Assembly (NCBI GenBank): GCA_018066285.1
Contig: JAGHRS010000031.1
Location: forward strand, 1-64,000
Direction of reading: 5' to 3'
DNA from: Candidatus Treponema caballi
GTDB lineage: Bacteria > Spirochaetota > Spirochaetia > Treponematales > Treponemataceae
Length of the DNA: 64,000 nucleotides
This document shows, one piece after another, positions 1 to 9,097 of the stretch. The translations under genes and the position numbers were made by a program. A model generated the notes under the pieces. That model ran no database searches. It was not told where the DNA came from and worked only from the letters and a program-made list of their open reading frames with translations. The number at the start of each line of letters is the position of its first letter. Positions within the stretch are counted from its first letter, which is position 1.

Positions 1-241
1 TGCTTATAAGAATCAGGATTACCAGGAACTGCGTATTCACGTACTATCTCAATAAAGTCGCAATACTGTTTCAGTATATCACAGCCATCCTGAAACTTCC
101 AAGTCTGCCCCGGTCCGATATTGATGGCACAATTCCCTCATATATGCGCGTCACATACTCGAGTAGTCTGAACGGCATATTCTCGTTGCTGAAAAGATCC
201 GCGAATACTGAATCCTTTACGTTTCTGTTACTTTGTGCCAT
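1..241 (-). pseudogene. Decayed Rpn family / PD-(D/E)XK nuclease family transposase gene, truncated by window edge
   Basis: Minus strand from ATG at 241 reads MAQSNRNVKDSVFADLFSNENMPFRLLEYVTRIYEGIVPS, then a frameshift to INIGPGQTWKFQDGCDILKQYCDFIEIVREYAVPGNPDSYK; these match N-terminal, middle and C-terminal blocks of Rpn-type proteins with intervening segments deleted. Confidence 0.7.
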
Positions 242-330
242 ACCAGCCCTCCTGTAGATATATCTCTACAGTATTTATGGCAAGCGGTGGCCACTTTTTT
301 CAAAAATTTTGGAATTATGGGAGTAGATCG

Positions 331-371
331 TCTTTTCTGCAGCGATACACGAAGATACGCTGCAGAAAAGA
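331..371. repeat. Perfect 14-bp inverted repeat (TCTTTTCTGCAGCG / CGCTGCAGAAAAGA), 13-nt spacer
   Basis: Read directly: arms 331-344 and 358-371. Confidence 0.85.
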
Positions 372-384
372 TGTAGACTTTGTC

Positions 385-2385
385 TTAGTACAGGATTGCA
401 GAACCGCCGGTAACGACCCAGCAGGCAATTGCAGAAATGACAAGCGCACTCAGGAAAACGTTGCCCGTCTTTCTGTAAATCTTTGTACCGAGGAAACTGA
501 AAACAATAACCTGCGGAACGAATACAATCAGCAGTGACATGAACGGACCGCCGAATGTCGTTCCAAAGCACAGGTCAGCACCAGGACCAAGGCCTGCAAA
601 GAACGGGATATATTCGAGCAGGACAATCAGCACAAGACCGCCGGCCATGCAGACTGCATTGCGCCACCAGCTCTGCCAGTAGCCTTTGCTTCCTTCCATG
701 ACGGAGTATTCTGTCTTCATCTGGGCAAAAATCTTTGAGTTGTTCATCAGGAAGAAGCAGAAGAAAACCGGCATATAGACGCAGAACTGACCGAAGCGTG
801 TCCAGTTGAACGGCTTCAGGAACGGCCAGATGATGCGGAAATCAAGCATGAATGTTGCCGTGAACAGCGTACAGAGAATGTAGACGTAACCGAGCATAAT
901 CAGAGCGAGCAATGCACTCTTTCCAAGCAGTCCCCAACCGAATTTTGCCGGAGCATCCGCTGTTCCCATACCGATATCGTAGTAGGTAACCGGATTATCT
1001 GTCTTTTTAGACTTTTTCCACGGCAGGATGGTGGTAATGAGCATAATGATGATAAGAAGCAGATACCAGCTTAAGAAGCCGTTTCCGATTGTCATTCTGA
1101 AAACGCGCTCCGGCAGCGGAAGAAGTCCGTGGCCAAGCTGTGTCATGAACGGATAGGTACAGGCTGCAATGAGCATGGTAATGACGGCACCTTTCCACCA
1201 TTTCCTGTTTGTCTTAAACTTTGCAGGATCGGCAGGGACTGGCTGTGCTGCAGATTTGAAATACGGAATCTCAAGAAGCAGGTTCATGAGCGGAAGCATT
1301 GCAAAAAGTGCAAGCAGGAAAGCTGCAAACACAAGCCATTCTTTGATACCGTAAACATGGTCAGATGCTGGAATTGCATAATCTGCATCAAGTGCATTTT
1401 CAAACCAGGCAAGACCAGTGCTCAGTGCATGATGATCGTGTGTGGTAAGGCGGTGGTTTGTGTAAATAAGCTCGATACGGCGTGCTGTACCGTCCGCAAA
1501 AGTACCGTATGTTGTGTTCCATTCAGCCTCAGAGTCTTTACAGCCCAGGAACTCAAGACGAAGCGGACTTACCATCAGCTCATCGGTTACAGTGTTTTTA
1601 TAGTCACGGAAGTAGTTGAACTCATCCCACTTTGCCTGAAGCAGCAGAACGTTGTTGAACTTTATTGCGTCTGAATCATATGCACTTTCGCGGAATAACT
1701 CACCGCACTGCAGGACAACTGCCTTTGCAGGACAGGCTGCGGCTGTTGACCATGACGCCCAGGTACCCATTGAGTGACCAGAAACGCCGATTCTTGATGA
1801 ATCAACGAAATCGTAGTCTGAAAGCCTGTAAAAGCCTTCTATTCCGCCCATGGAACTGTCACGTAATTCGCTGCCGTCTGTGCCTTTTGAATAGCGGTCA
1901 TTGAAGAAAGAAAGATTTGAGAAGTTCATCATAATCTTGTAACGGTCAGCACCGCCGGAGCTGATTGTCTTGTACGTTCCATCGGCTTCGCTGTCTTCAC
2001 CGAAGTTGACGGTAACCTTGTGATTGGTCCATCCACGCTCTGTCAGGCCTGAAGTTGTTGATCCGTGGCCGTATTCATCAAGAGAAAGCACGACGACTCC
2101 ACGGCGAGAAAGCTCAATGGAATAGGCATCATTGGTTTCCTTATCGTTCTGATAGCCGTGCAACATGAGGACAGCAGGAGCCGGATTTGATGCGGTCGCT
2201 GTCTTAGGGCGGTAAAGTTTTCCGGTAATAACCTGTGGATCGCCGTTAGAATCTGTAATATTGTAGGCGACTTTGGTTACTTCAACTTTACCAAAACTGG
2301 TCTGGATGCTGTTAGCAATAATCATGCATGCGAAAATTGCTACCGTAAAAACGCAAAATAGAATCAGTGATTTTTTGCTTTTCAT
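385..2385 (-). CDS. Alpha/beta hydrolase with C-terminal multi-spanning membrane domain
   Basis: N-terminal signal anchor, VLMLHGYQND, nucleophile elbow GVSGHSMGTWAS, then several hydrophobic helices. Confidence 0.8.
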   Translation of the reverse strand: MKSKKSLILFCVFTVAIFACMIIANSIQTSFGKVEVTKVAYNITDSNGDPQVITGKLYRPKTATASNPAPAVLMLHGYQNDKETNDAYSIELSRRGVVVLSLDEYGHGSTTSGLTERGWTNHKVTVNFGEDSEADGTYKTISSGGADRYKIMMNFSNLSFFNDRYSKGTDGSELRDSSMGGIEGFYRLSDYDFVDSSRIGVSGHSMGTWASWSTAAACPAKAVVLQCGELFRESAYDSDAIKFNNVLLLQAKWDEFNYFRDYKNTVTDELMVSPLRLEFLGCKDSEAEWNTTYGTFADGTARRIELIYTNHRLTTHDHHALSTGLAWFENALDADYAIPASDHVYGIKEWLVFAAFLLALFAMLPLMNLLLEIPYFKSAAQPVPADPAKFKTNRKWWKGAVITMLIAACTYPFMTQLGHGLLPLPERVFRMTIGNGFLSWYLLLIIIMLITTILPWKKSKKTDNPVTYYDIGMGTADAPAKFGWGLLGKSALLALIMLGYVYILCTLFTATFMLDFRIIWPFLKPFNWTRFGQFCVYMPVFFCFFLMNNSKIFAQMKTEYSVMEGSKGYWQSWWRNAVCMAGGLVLIVLLEYIPFFAGLGPGADLCFGTTFGGPFMSLLIVFVPQVIVFSFLGTKIYRKTGNVFLSALVISAIACWVVTGGSAILY

Positions 2386-2604
2386 TTAACCTCCATTCTC
2401 CTCAATGACATTGATTATAACGCACTTTTTTTACTCTTTGTTGCAGATATTGAATGAATTCCTCTTTTTATCTTTATCATGTGAATTGGTAACTTCTACG
2501 GACTCCTGTCTTGCCTTATATAAAATCAATCGTAAGTATATCACACACAGTTGACGAATGGGAAAAAATTAAAGATGTTTATACTATAGTGCCATTTTCA
2601 CAGG

Positions 2605-4212
2605 ATGGGCATCATGGAAAAAAGAAAAACGAAGAAAGTCAACGATTTACAGTCACTCATTATCCGCGATATTCATGGCATGAACATTTTCAAAAGGATT
2701 GTGCAGAGCCGCATCATCCTTACCGCATTATTACTTTTGATGCAGATACTGCTGATTCTTCTGTTCATTCTGCGGTTACAGCAATATATTGAATATTATT
2801 TCCTCGTTTCCATTGTTCTTTCCGTTGCTTTTCTGATTTATCTGACCAACCGGCAGGGAAAAAACGAATTCAAAATAGCGTGGTTCATACCTGTAATGAT
2901 ATTTCCCCTTGCTGGTGTCATATTCTATTCCTTATATCTAACTGATACCGGAGAACGTAAAGCAAAACGGGCCTTGAAGAGAAGCAAGAACCAGATTGCC
3001 ACAATGTCGGACATCGGTGACCCTGAAACACACCTGAAAACAACGTATCCGGATATTCTCGATTTGCAGAAATACCTCATTCGGGAACGTTTTCTCCCTT
3101 ATGAAAACAACCAGATCGATTATTTTCCGACGGGAGAAGCTTTTTTCACTGACTTCATAGCGGCACTCAAAAACGCACAGGATTTCATCTTTCTGGAAAC
3201 ATTCATTTTAAGAATTGATGAAACATGGGACATGATTCTTTCTGTTCTTGAAGAAAAGGCTGCAGAAGGCGTTGAAGTCAGATTGATGTATGACGCGTTC
3301 GCATCCCCAATGGCATCCGGACGCGCTTATGTGAATTTCCTCAAATCAAAAGAGATACACGCAGTTGTGTTCAACCCGATGATTCCCGTTTTTACGACAC
3401 GACAGAATTTCAGGGATCACAGGAAAATTTACATCATTGATGGAAAAGTCTGCTATTCCGGCGGTTTGAATTTTGCAAATGAATATTTCAATTATGGAGA
3501 AAATTATTTTCCCTATTGGAAAGATAACGCCATAAGGATTCAGGGAGAGGCAATCCGCAGCTTTACAACAATGTTTCTTGAAAACTGGAACATGCAGGGC
3601 AGCAGGAAAGAATCTGATAACTATGCACGTTTTCTGGATGTCGCATACAATACATACGCATATTCCGGTCTGACCATTCCCTATGGAGATGATTCATACA
3701 ACGATGAGAACATTGCCGAGAACGTATACCTGTACATGACGCATTCTGCAAAGAAATACCTGCACATCACATCACCATATATTCTTCTGGACAATACGTT
3801 CCAGGAAGCCTTGCTTTTTGCCGCACATCGCGGAGTTGATGTCAGAATTATAGTTCCGTCAGTTCCCGACCATTTCATAACATTTTATATAGGAAAGACA
3901 TTCCTTAAAACACTCGTGGAAAACGGCATTAGAGTGTACCTGTACAAGAAAGGTTTCATCCACGCAAAAACGTTCATCACAGATGACAGAACAGCCACTG
4001 TCGGATCAATAAACCTTGATTACCGCAGTTTTTACCATCATTTTGAATGCGGAACCATCCTTCATGATGTTTCTGCAGTCGTACAGATTGAAGCAGATTT
4101 CCAAAACACGCTTAGTGACTGTGTGGAGATGAAAATCGGTGATTACGAGAAACTTCCGTGGCCCAAACGGATGATTGGCAGAGTCTTCAGAGTTTTCTCA
4201 CCGCTGATGTGA
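2605..4212 (+). CDS. cls: Cardiolipin synthase (phospholipase D family); start could also be 2614
   Basis: N-terminal TM helices, two HxK motifs: DHRKIYIIDGKVCYSGGLNF and IHAKTFITDDRTATVGSINLD. Confidence 0.9.
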   Translation: MGIMEKRKTKKVNDLQSLIIRDIHGMNIFKRIVQSRIILTALLLLMQILLILLFILRLQQYIEYYFLVSIVLSVAFLIYLTNRQGKNEFKIAWFIPVMIFPLAGVIFYSLYLTDTGERKAKRALKRSKNQIATMSDIGDPETHLKTTYPDILDLQKYLIRERFLPYENNQIDYFPTGEAFFTDFIAALKNAQDFIFLETFILRIDETWDMILSVLEEKAAEGVEVRLMYDAFASPMASGRAYVNFLKSKEIHAVVFNPMIPVFTTRQNFRDHRKIYIIDGKVCYSGGLNFANEYFNYGENYFPYWKDNAIRIQGEAIRSFTTMFLENWNMQGSRKESDNYARFLDVAYNTYAYSGLTIPYGDDSYNDENIAENVYLYMTHSAKKYLHITSPYILLDNTFQEALLFAAHRGVDVRIIVPSVPDHFITFYIGKTFLKTLVENGIRVYLYKKGFIHAKTFITDDRTATVGSINLDYRSFYHHFECGTILHDVSAVVQIEADFQNTLSDCVEMKIGDYEKLPWPKRMIGRVFRVFSPLM

Positions 4213-4229
4213 GTTCAGACATCTTTTTC

Positions 4230-4258
4230 TTGACGCCTCATCATTTCTGTAGTAATAT
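4230..4258 (+). promoter_or_regulatory. Sigma70-like promoter TTGACG-17-TAATAT upstream of rubrerythrin
   Basis: -35 TTGACG at 4230-4235, 17-nt spacer, -10 TAATAT at 4253-4258. Confidence 0.65.
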
Positions 4259-4264
4259 CAATAT

Positions 4265-4277
4265 TGTAATGATTACA
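4265..4277. promoter_or_regulatory. PerR/Fur-type operator TGTAATGATTACA
   Basis: Perfect 6-1-6 palindrome at the expected transcription start, just upstream of rubrerythrin and a Fur-family gene. Confidence 0.65.
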
Positions 4278-4342
4278 TTTTTAATCCGCAACGAAATGAC
4301 TTTTGCAAATCAAAACTTTGCGGAGATTTAAGGAGTAGTACA

Positions 4343-4885
4343 ATGAAAGTTTGGGTATGCAGCGTATGTGGTTATGTACACGTTGGCGATGAGCCGCCGG
4401 CAGAGTGTCCTCAGTGCAAGGCAAAAAAGGACAAGTTCAACGAAAAGCAGGAGTTCAAGGGCTTTGCTGATGAACACAAGATTGGCATTGCAAAGGGACT
4501 TGATACTGAAGTAGTTCAGGGCCTTAAGGACAACTTCATGGGCGAGTGCACCGAAGTCGGCATGTACCTTGCAATGAGCCGCCAGGCAGACCGCGAGGGA
4601 TATCCTGAAGTTGCAGAAGCTTTCAAGCGCTATGCATTTGAGGAAGCAGAGCATGCATCAAAGTTTGCAGAGCTCCTTGGCGAAGTCGTTACTCCTTCAA
4701 CAAAGAAGAACCTCGAGCTTCGCGCAGAAGCAGAAGCAGGCGCATGCGAAGGAAAGCTCATGCTTGCAAAGAAAGCAAAAGAGCTTGACTATGATGCAAT
4801 TCACGACACCGTACACGAAATGGCAAAGGACGAAGCACGCCACGGCGCTGGCTTCAAGGGCCTTCTCGCTCGCTATTTCAAATAA
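4343..4885 (+). CDS. Reverse rubrerythrin (N-terminal rubredoxin, C-terminal ferritin-like domain)
   Basis: CSVCGY...CPQC at N-terminus, then EEAEHASKF and DEARHG diiron motifs. Confidence 0.92.
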   Translation: MKVWVCSVCGYVHVGDEPPAECPQCKAKKDKFNEKQEFKGFADEHKIGIAKGLDTEVVQGLKDNFMGECTEVGMYLAMSRQADREGYPEVAEAFKRYAFEEAEHASKFAELLGEVVTPSTKKNLELRAEAEAGACEGKLMLAKKAKELDYDAIHDTVHEMAKDEARHGAGFKGLLARYFK

Positions 4886-4932
4886 TGCGTGAATAACACA
4901 TAATGACGGCGGATACACCAAAGGAGGAAAGC

Positions 4933-5376
4933 ATGAATACATATTCTGATGAAGACATTGCAGCACGCCTTTCTGCAAAGGGTATCCGTCCGTCAGTACA
5001 GCGCATGGCGATTCTGAAGTATCTTGCGGAGCACAAGACACATCCGACTGTGGATATGATATACACAGCGCTTGCTCCACTCATCCCTACCCTGTCAAAG
5101 ACAACAGTCTACAACACGGTGCAGCAGTTTGATGAGTGCGGACTGATTCAGTCCATCCAGATTGAAGACGGAGAGCTTCGCTATGATGCAGATACGTCAG
5201 ATCACATCCATTTCAAATGCACCGTCTGCGGCAAAGTGTATGACATTTTTGAACATGCACCCGTTATTCCGGATATCATCCCGGAAGGTTTTACCGTGCA
5301 GAAGACACAGACGAATCTGTGGGGAGTATGTCCCAGCTGCCAGAACGGCGGTCCTGCTGACACACACCGCACATAA
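4933..5376 (+). CDS. perR: Fur family transcriptional regulator, PerR-like
   Basis: Winged helix, HIHFKCTVCGK and CPSC zinc motifs; AAGGAGG Shine-Dalgarno before ATG 4933 (ORF track start 4903 is probably too long). Confidence 0.85.
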   Translation: MNTYSDEDIAARLSAKGIRPSVQRMAILKYLAEHKTHPTVDMIYTALAPLIPTLSKTTVYNTVQQFDECGLIQSIQIEDGELRYDADTSDHIHFKCTVCGKVYDIFEHAPVIPDIIPEGFTVQKTQTNLWGVCPSCQNGGPADTHRT

Positions 5377-5612
5377 ACCTGACGCAATAAACAATAAAGT
5401 CTCAGCAGACAGTCTTTAAGACTCATTCAAGCATACTGAGATATCCTCAGGCGCAACAACCCGCAACGCCGAAAAAGACGTCGTAACGTACATAAAGTAG
5501 AAGTTTCATCTCCTTTTTTGAAATTTTCGCATACTGCCTTCGTAAAAGAAGACAAGTTACAGGAGATGTGGTATACTCAGAATATCATTAAGCTACCACC
5601 TTTGGAGTAAGT

Positions 5613-5864
5613 ATGATACCTAGAATCAAATCCCTTAAACCATTAGATGATTTTCAGTTACAGGTTCTCTTTGATGACGGGAAAAACGTCATATACAACG
5701 TCAGGGAAGATATCGATTCTGTGGAAAACTTTAAAGAGTTGGAAACACTTTATGGTTTATGGAAACAGGTTCAACTTGATGAAAGCAGAACATGCGTATT
5801 CTGGAACGACCATATAGATTTAGCAAGTGATACTCTTTACGAATACGGCACTCCTGTAAACTAA
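5613..5864 (+). CDS. DUF2442 domain-containing protein
   Basis: KSLKPLDDFQLQVLFDDGKNVIYNVRE...FWNDHIDLASDTLYEYG pattern; TTGGAG RBS. Confidence 0.75.
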   Translation: MIPRIKSLKPLDDFQLQVLFDDGKNVIYNVREDIDSVENFKELETLYGLWKQVQLDESRTCVFWNDHIDLASDTLYEYGTPVN

Positions 5865-5911
5865 GCAAACAAAGGCAAAACTACTCCTATGAAATGGTAT
5901 CGTGAGGTGTC

Positions 5912-7222
5912 TCATCCGCGCAGTACGTCGTAGTACGGTTTTCCCATCAGTTTTTCGAAGTAATCCTTCAACTCAAAGTTCTTGTTCCACTTTCCTTCAG
6001 GATAATAGCCGTAGCGCACTTTCACGTCACTCATCCGTGCTTCCAGGTCCAGTGTGCCGTCAGCGCCGCACGTTGAGTCGAGTACCTGTATAAGCCTGTC
6101 GTAATCGTCGTATGTGTAGCTTTCAAGCAGCGAGCGGATGTGTGCGGCGGTCTCGTCTGAGACATCGCGCTTTCCGATGTAATCGTCGTAATCCTGCAGG
6201 TTGAACGAGTGGGTCAAGCAGATGCGCGCGGCATTCTCAAAGCCAAGGTCCATCAGGAAGCGGTAACCGTCCCACACGTGCGCAAGGTATGTGTAGCCTT
6301 CCTGGCGACCTATGTCGTGCAGCAGACCGTACACGTACGCGAGCTCGGGATTAAGCGAAGGAATGAGAGAACCTTGAACGAGCTTTGGGCTGCGGTCTGA
6401 ATTATTGCAGCGGTCCCGCTCGTTCACGCGAGCTGTCGCTCGTGAAGCATCGACACCGCCCTTCACTTCCGAGACTTGTGCATCATTCACCGCACGAGCA
6501 ATCTTTTCGGCGGCCCGGGCTACAGCAAGACTGTGCGCTTCCCACGGGCCGGGGTTCTTTGCAGCGGCTTCAGAAAGCAGATACTCCGCGAACGCCCGTG
6601 ACGGCTCAGTCTGCTTTCCTGCGAGCATGTTTAGGATGCGCGCCTCACGGTACGCCATCACAAAATCGAACGGATCAGTTGACGTCATGTGCATGTTCGC
6701 TTCAACTGCTTCATCAATCGTCGTAATCTTGAATTCAAAACCGTCTTCGGCCTCGTAGTCGTCAAGATTCTGCGCGCCGGGCACAAGGCTCCTCACATCA
6801 CAGAAATAGTAGAAATTATCCTGACTGAACACGGTATTTCCGGTAACTATGGACTTCTGGCGCCGGCCGACGACACCCGCCTCAATCACTGACTCAGGGA
6901 TAACCTCAAGCCCCGTTTCCTCAGCAGTCTCACGGATGAGCGCAGCCACCTTATCCTCGTCGTCGTGGATGCCGCCGCCCGGGAACTTGTAGTAGCCGTA
7001 CTTGCTGACATACGCCATGACGATGCGCGTGCTACCTGAAACACGGCGGTTGCCTTGAAAGCCGGCAGATACCTTAACTTCCGACACATACATGTCGGCG
7101 AACTGCGGGGCGACGTCTGCAGCTGGCACATCTGGGAAAATGATGGAGCGGGCACTCGGGCGCGAAAAAACTTCCCACGAAGGATCGTAATTCTTCAAAT
7201 CAATGTCAAACAGCTTCTTCAT
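5912..7222 (-). CDS. NUDIX hydrolase - HD domain fusion protein
   Basis: NUDIX box GGGIHDDEDKVAALIRETAEETGL; HD motifs LLHDIGR and LTHSFN. Confidence 0.85.
   Translation of the reverse strand: MKKLFDIDLKNYDPSWEVFSRPSARSIIFPDVPAADVAPQFADMYVSEVKVSAGFQGNRRVSGSTRIVMAYVSKYGYYKFPGGGIHDDEDKVAALIRETAEETGLEVIPESVIEAGVVGRRQKSIVTGNTVFSQDNFYYFCDVRSLVPGAQNLDDYEAEDGFEFKITTIDEAVEANMHMTSTDPFDFVMAYREARILNMLAGKQTEPSRAFAEYLLSEAAAKNPGPWEAHSLAVARAAEKIARAVNDAQVSEVKGGVDASRATARVNERDRCNNSDRSPKLVQGSLIPSLNPELAYVYGLLHDIGRQEGYTYLAHVWDGYRFLMDLGFENAARICLTHSFNLQDYDDYIGKRDVSDETAAHIRSLLESYTYDDYDRLIQVLDSTCGADGTLDLEARMSDVKVRYGYYPEGKWNKNFELKDYFEKLMGKPYYDVLRG
6375..6446. repeat. Palindromic element inserted in-frame in the HD domain
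   Basis: TGAACGAGC(6375-6383)/GCTCGTTCA(6418-6426) enclosing GCTGC/GCAGC; adjacent TTCACG(6423-6428)/CGTGAA(6441-6446) hairpin. Confidence 0.65.
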
Positions 7223-7270
7223 AACTACTCCCCAGCACTTCCCCTGCTCTGCATTTCCGCGGGCAGTGCA

Positions 7271-9097
7271 TCATTCTCCTGTATACTTACCCGCCTGAGC
7301 GTTCCACATTTCAGCGTACTTGCAGTTCATCGCAATCAGCTCGGCGTGCGTGCCTTCTTCTATGATGCGGCCTTTCTCAAGCATGATGATGCGGTCGGCA
7401 TCCCTTGTGGTTGAAAGGCGGTGCGATATGTAGAACACCGTTTTTCCGCGGGCCGCAGTCTCCATCGCTTTATTAAGCTCGTACTCTGCAATCGGGTCAA
7501 GGGCGCTCGACGGCTCGTCCATGATAAGGATATCCGCGTTCTTGTAGAAGGTACGCGAAATGGCAATTTTCTGGCTTTCACCGCCTGAAAAGTCGACGCC
7601 GCTCTTATCGAACTCAGTCGTCACCTGCGTGAAAAGCCCGTCTGGAAGCGCCTTCAGTTTGGAAGCGAATCCGGCCATCTCAAGTGCACCGGTAAGCACA
7701 CCTTCCCCTGAACGGATGTCATCTGAAGAAAGCCTGTCCATGACGACGTTCTCGGCGAGCGTTGCGCCGTACAGCTGATAGTCCTGAAAAACGACGCCTA
7801 TACGCCTGCGGTACTGGCTGGGGTTATAGGTCGCGACATTGCTTCCCGCATACGAAATGATGCCTTCTGACGGGTCGTACAGGCGCATCAGCAGCTTTAT
7901 GAGCGTCGTCTTTCCGGCGCCGTTGTAGCCTACAATTGCGATATGCTCGCCAGGCTTTACTTTCAGGTTTATGTCGTGAAGGACAGGCTCGCTCTCTTCG
8001 TTGTAGCGGAATGTCACATGCTCCACACAAAGCTCGCCCGGCTCATCCGGCACGTCGCTGCCCTCATCCTTTTCAATGACAGGCTCGGTTTCAAGGAACG
8101 CGTTGAGCTTATCCACGAACATGCCGTTCTCATGCGCAATGGCACCGATGTCGGCGAACATGAACATGCTCTTTCTCAGGCTGTTCGTCCTGTTGAAAAG
8201 AACGACCGCATCGCTGTAACTGACCGTTTTCAGAACAGCCGCCCTGAACACAAGCCACGCCGTATAAAGGCCATCCAGCAGGAAATCACCGACGGCATAG
8301 CGGCTCACGAATGAAAGCCAGGCGCGTTTCAATCCCGCTTTCCTATTCACTTCGATAATCCTGTCATCCGCCTCGCGGAACTCTGCATCAAGCTGGTCGC
8401 CCGCATTCGGATGCAGACGCAGTTCCTTGGCGTAATCCTTCAGATAGAAGACACGGCTCACGTAGTCGCGTTTTCTGATATGCTCGTTCGTATCCATGCG
8501 GACGTCGTACTTCACCTTGTTGAGCTTCTTTGAGACAAGCAGGCGGAGCACGAACGAAACGGCGACAAAAACAACGCCAACCGGATCTGTCATCAGGAAG
8601 AAAACACCCGTTGAACAGATGATGGTGAGCGACTGCATGATCGTGTTCAAAAGCTGCAGGAAGCGGTCGATTGACCCCTCGGCTTCTGACACCGACAGCA
8701 CAAACTCGTTGTAATACGTCGGGTCGTCGTAGCAGCGCAAATCAAGCTTGGAAGCCTTCTCGAACATCTGTTCCTTGAGCGCCTTGTACAGCTTGGGCTT
8801 TGCCTTGTATGACCAGCGGTAGATGAAATAGCCGTCAGGGATTATCTGCAGCGCGTTTATCAGAAGGATGATGCCGATGTACACAAACGCACGCATGAAC
8901 GGCTCGTGGAACTCAGCGCACCTGAGCACTTCGCGGATACCGAGGCAGTGCTCCAGGAAGATGACTATCTGGTATCTGAAACCGTCATACATGAAGTACG
9001 TCATGTAGCCCGGGCACGTCTTGAAGCAGAGCTTGCAGAGCTGCCACTGGGTCTTGAAAGCGTGTGAAAGTGACTGCTTGTTCTTCCTGTCTTTCAT
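7271..9097 (-). CDS. ABC transporter, fused permease/ATPase subunit
   Basis: Walker A GYNGAGKT, signature FSGGESQK, Walker B ILIMDEPSSALDP. Confidence 0.92.
   Translation of the reverse strand: MKDRKNKQSLSHAFKTQWQLCKLCFKTCPGYMTYFMYDGFRYQIVIFLEHCLGIREVLRCAEFHEPFMRAFVYIGIILLINALQIIPDGYFIYRWSYKAKPKLYKALKEQMFEKASKLDLRCYDDPTYYNEFVLSVSEAEGSIDRFLQLLNTIMQSLTIICSTGVFFLMTDPVGVVFVAVSFVLRLLVSKKLNKVKYDVRMDTNEHIRKRDYVSRVFYLKDYAKELRLHPNAGDQLDAEFREADDRIIEVNRKAGLKRAWLSFVSRYAVGDFLLDGLYTAWLVFRAAVLKTVSYSDAVVLFNRTNSLRKSMFMFADIGAIAHENGMFVDKLNAFLETEPVIEKDEGSDVPDEPGELCVEHVTFRYNEESEPVLHDINLKVKPGEHIAIVGYNGAGKTTLIKLLMRLYDPSEGIISYAGSNVATYNPSQYRRRIGVVFQDYQLYGATLAENVVMDRLSSDDIRSGEGVLTGALEMAGFASKLKALPDGLFTQVTTEFDKSGVDFSGGESQKIAISRTFYKNADILIMDEPSSALDPIAEYELNKAMETAARGKTVFYISHRLSTTRDADRIIMLEKGRIIEEGTHAELIAMNCKYAEMWNAQAGKYTGE

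Noticed and set aside
1129-1674. 181-aa + strand Cys/Lys-rich ORF
   Set aside because: Antisense to the 666-aa hydrolase; composition not protein-like
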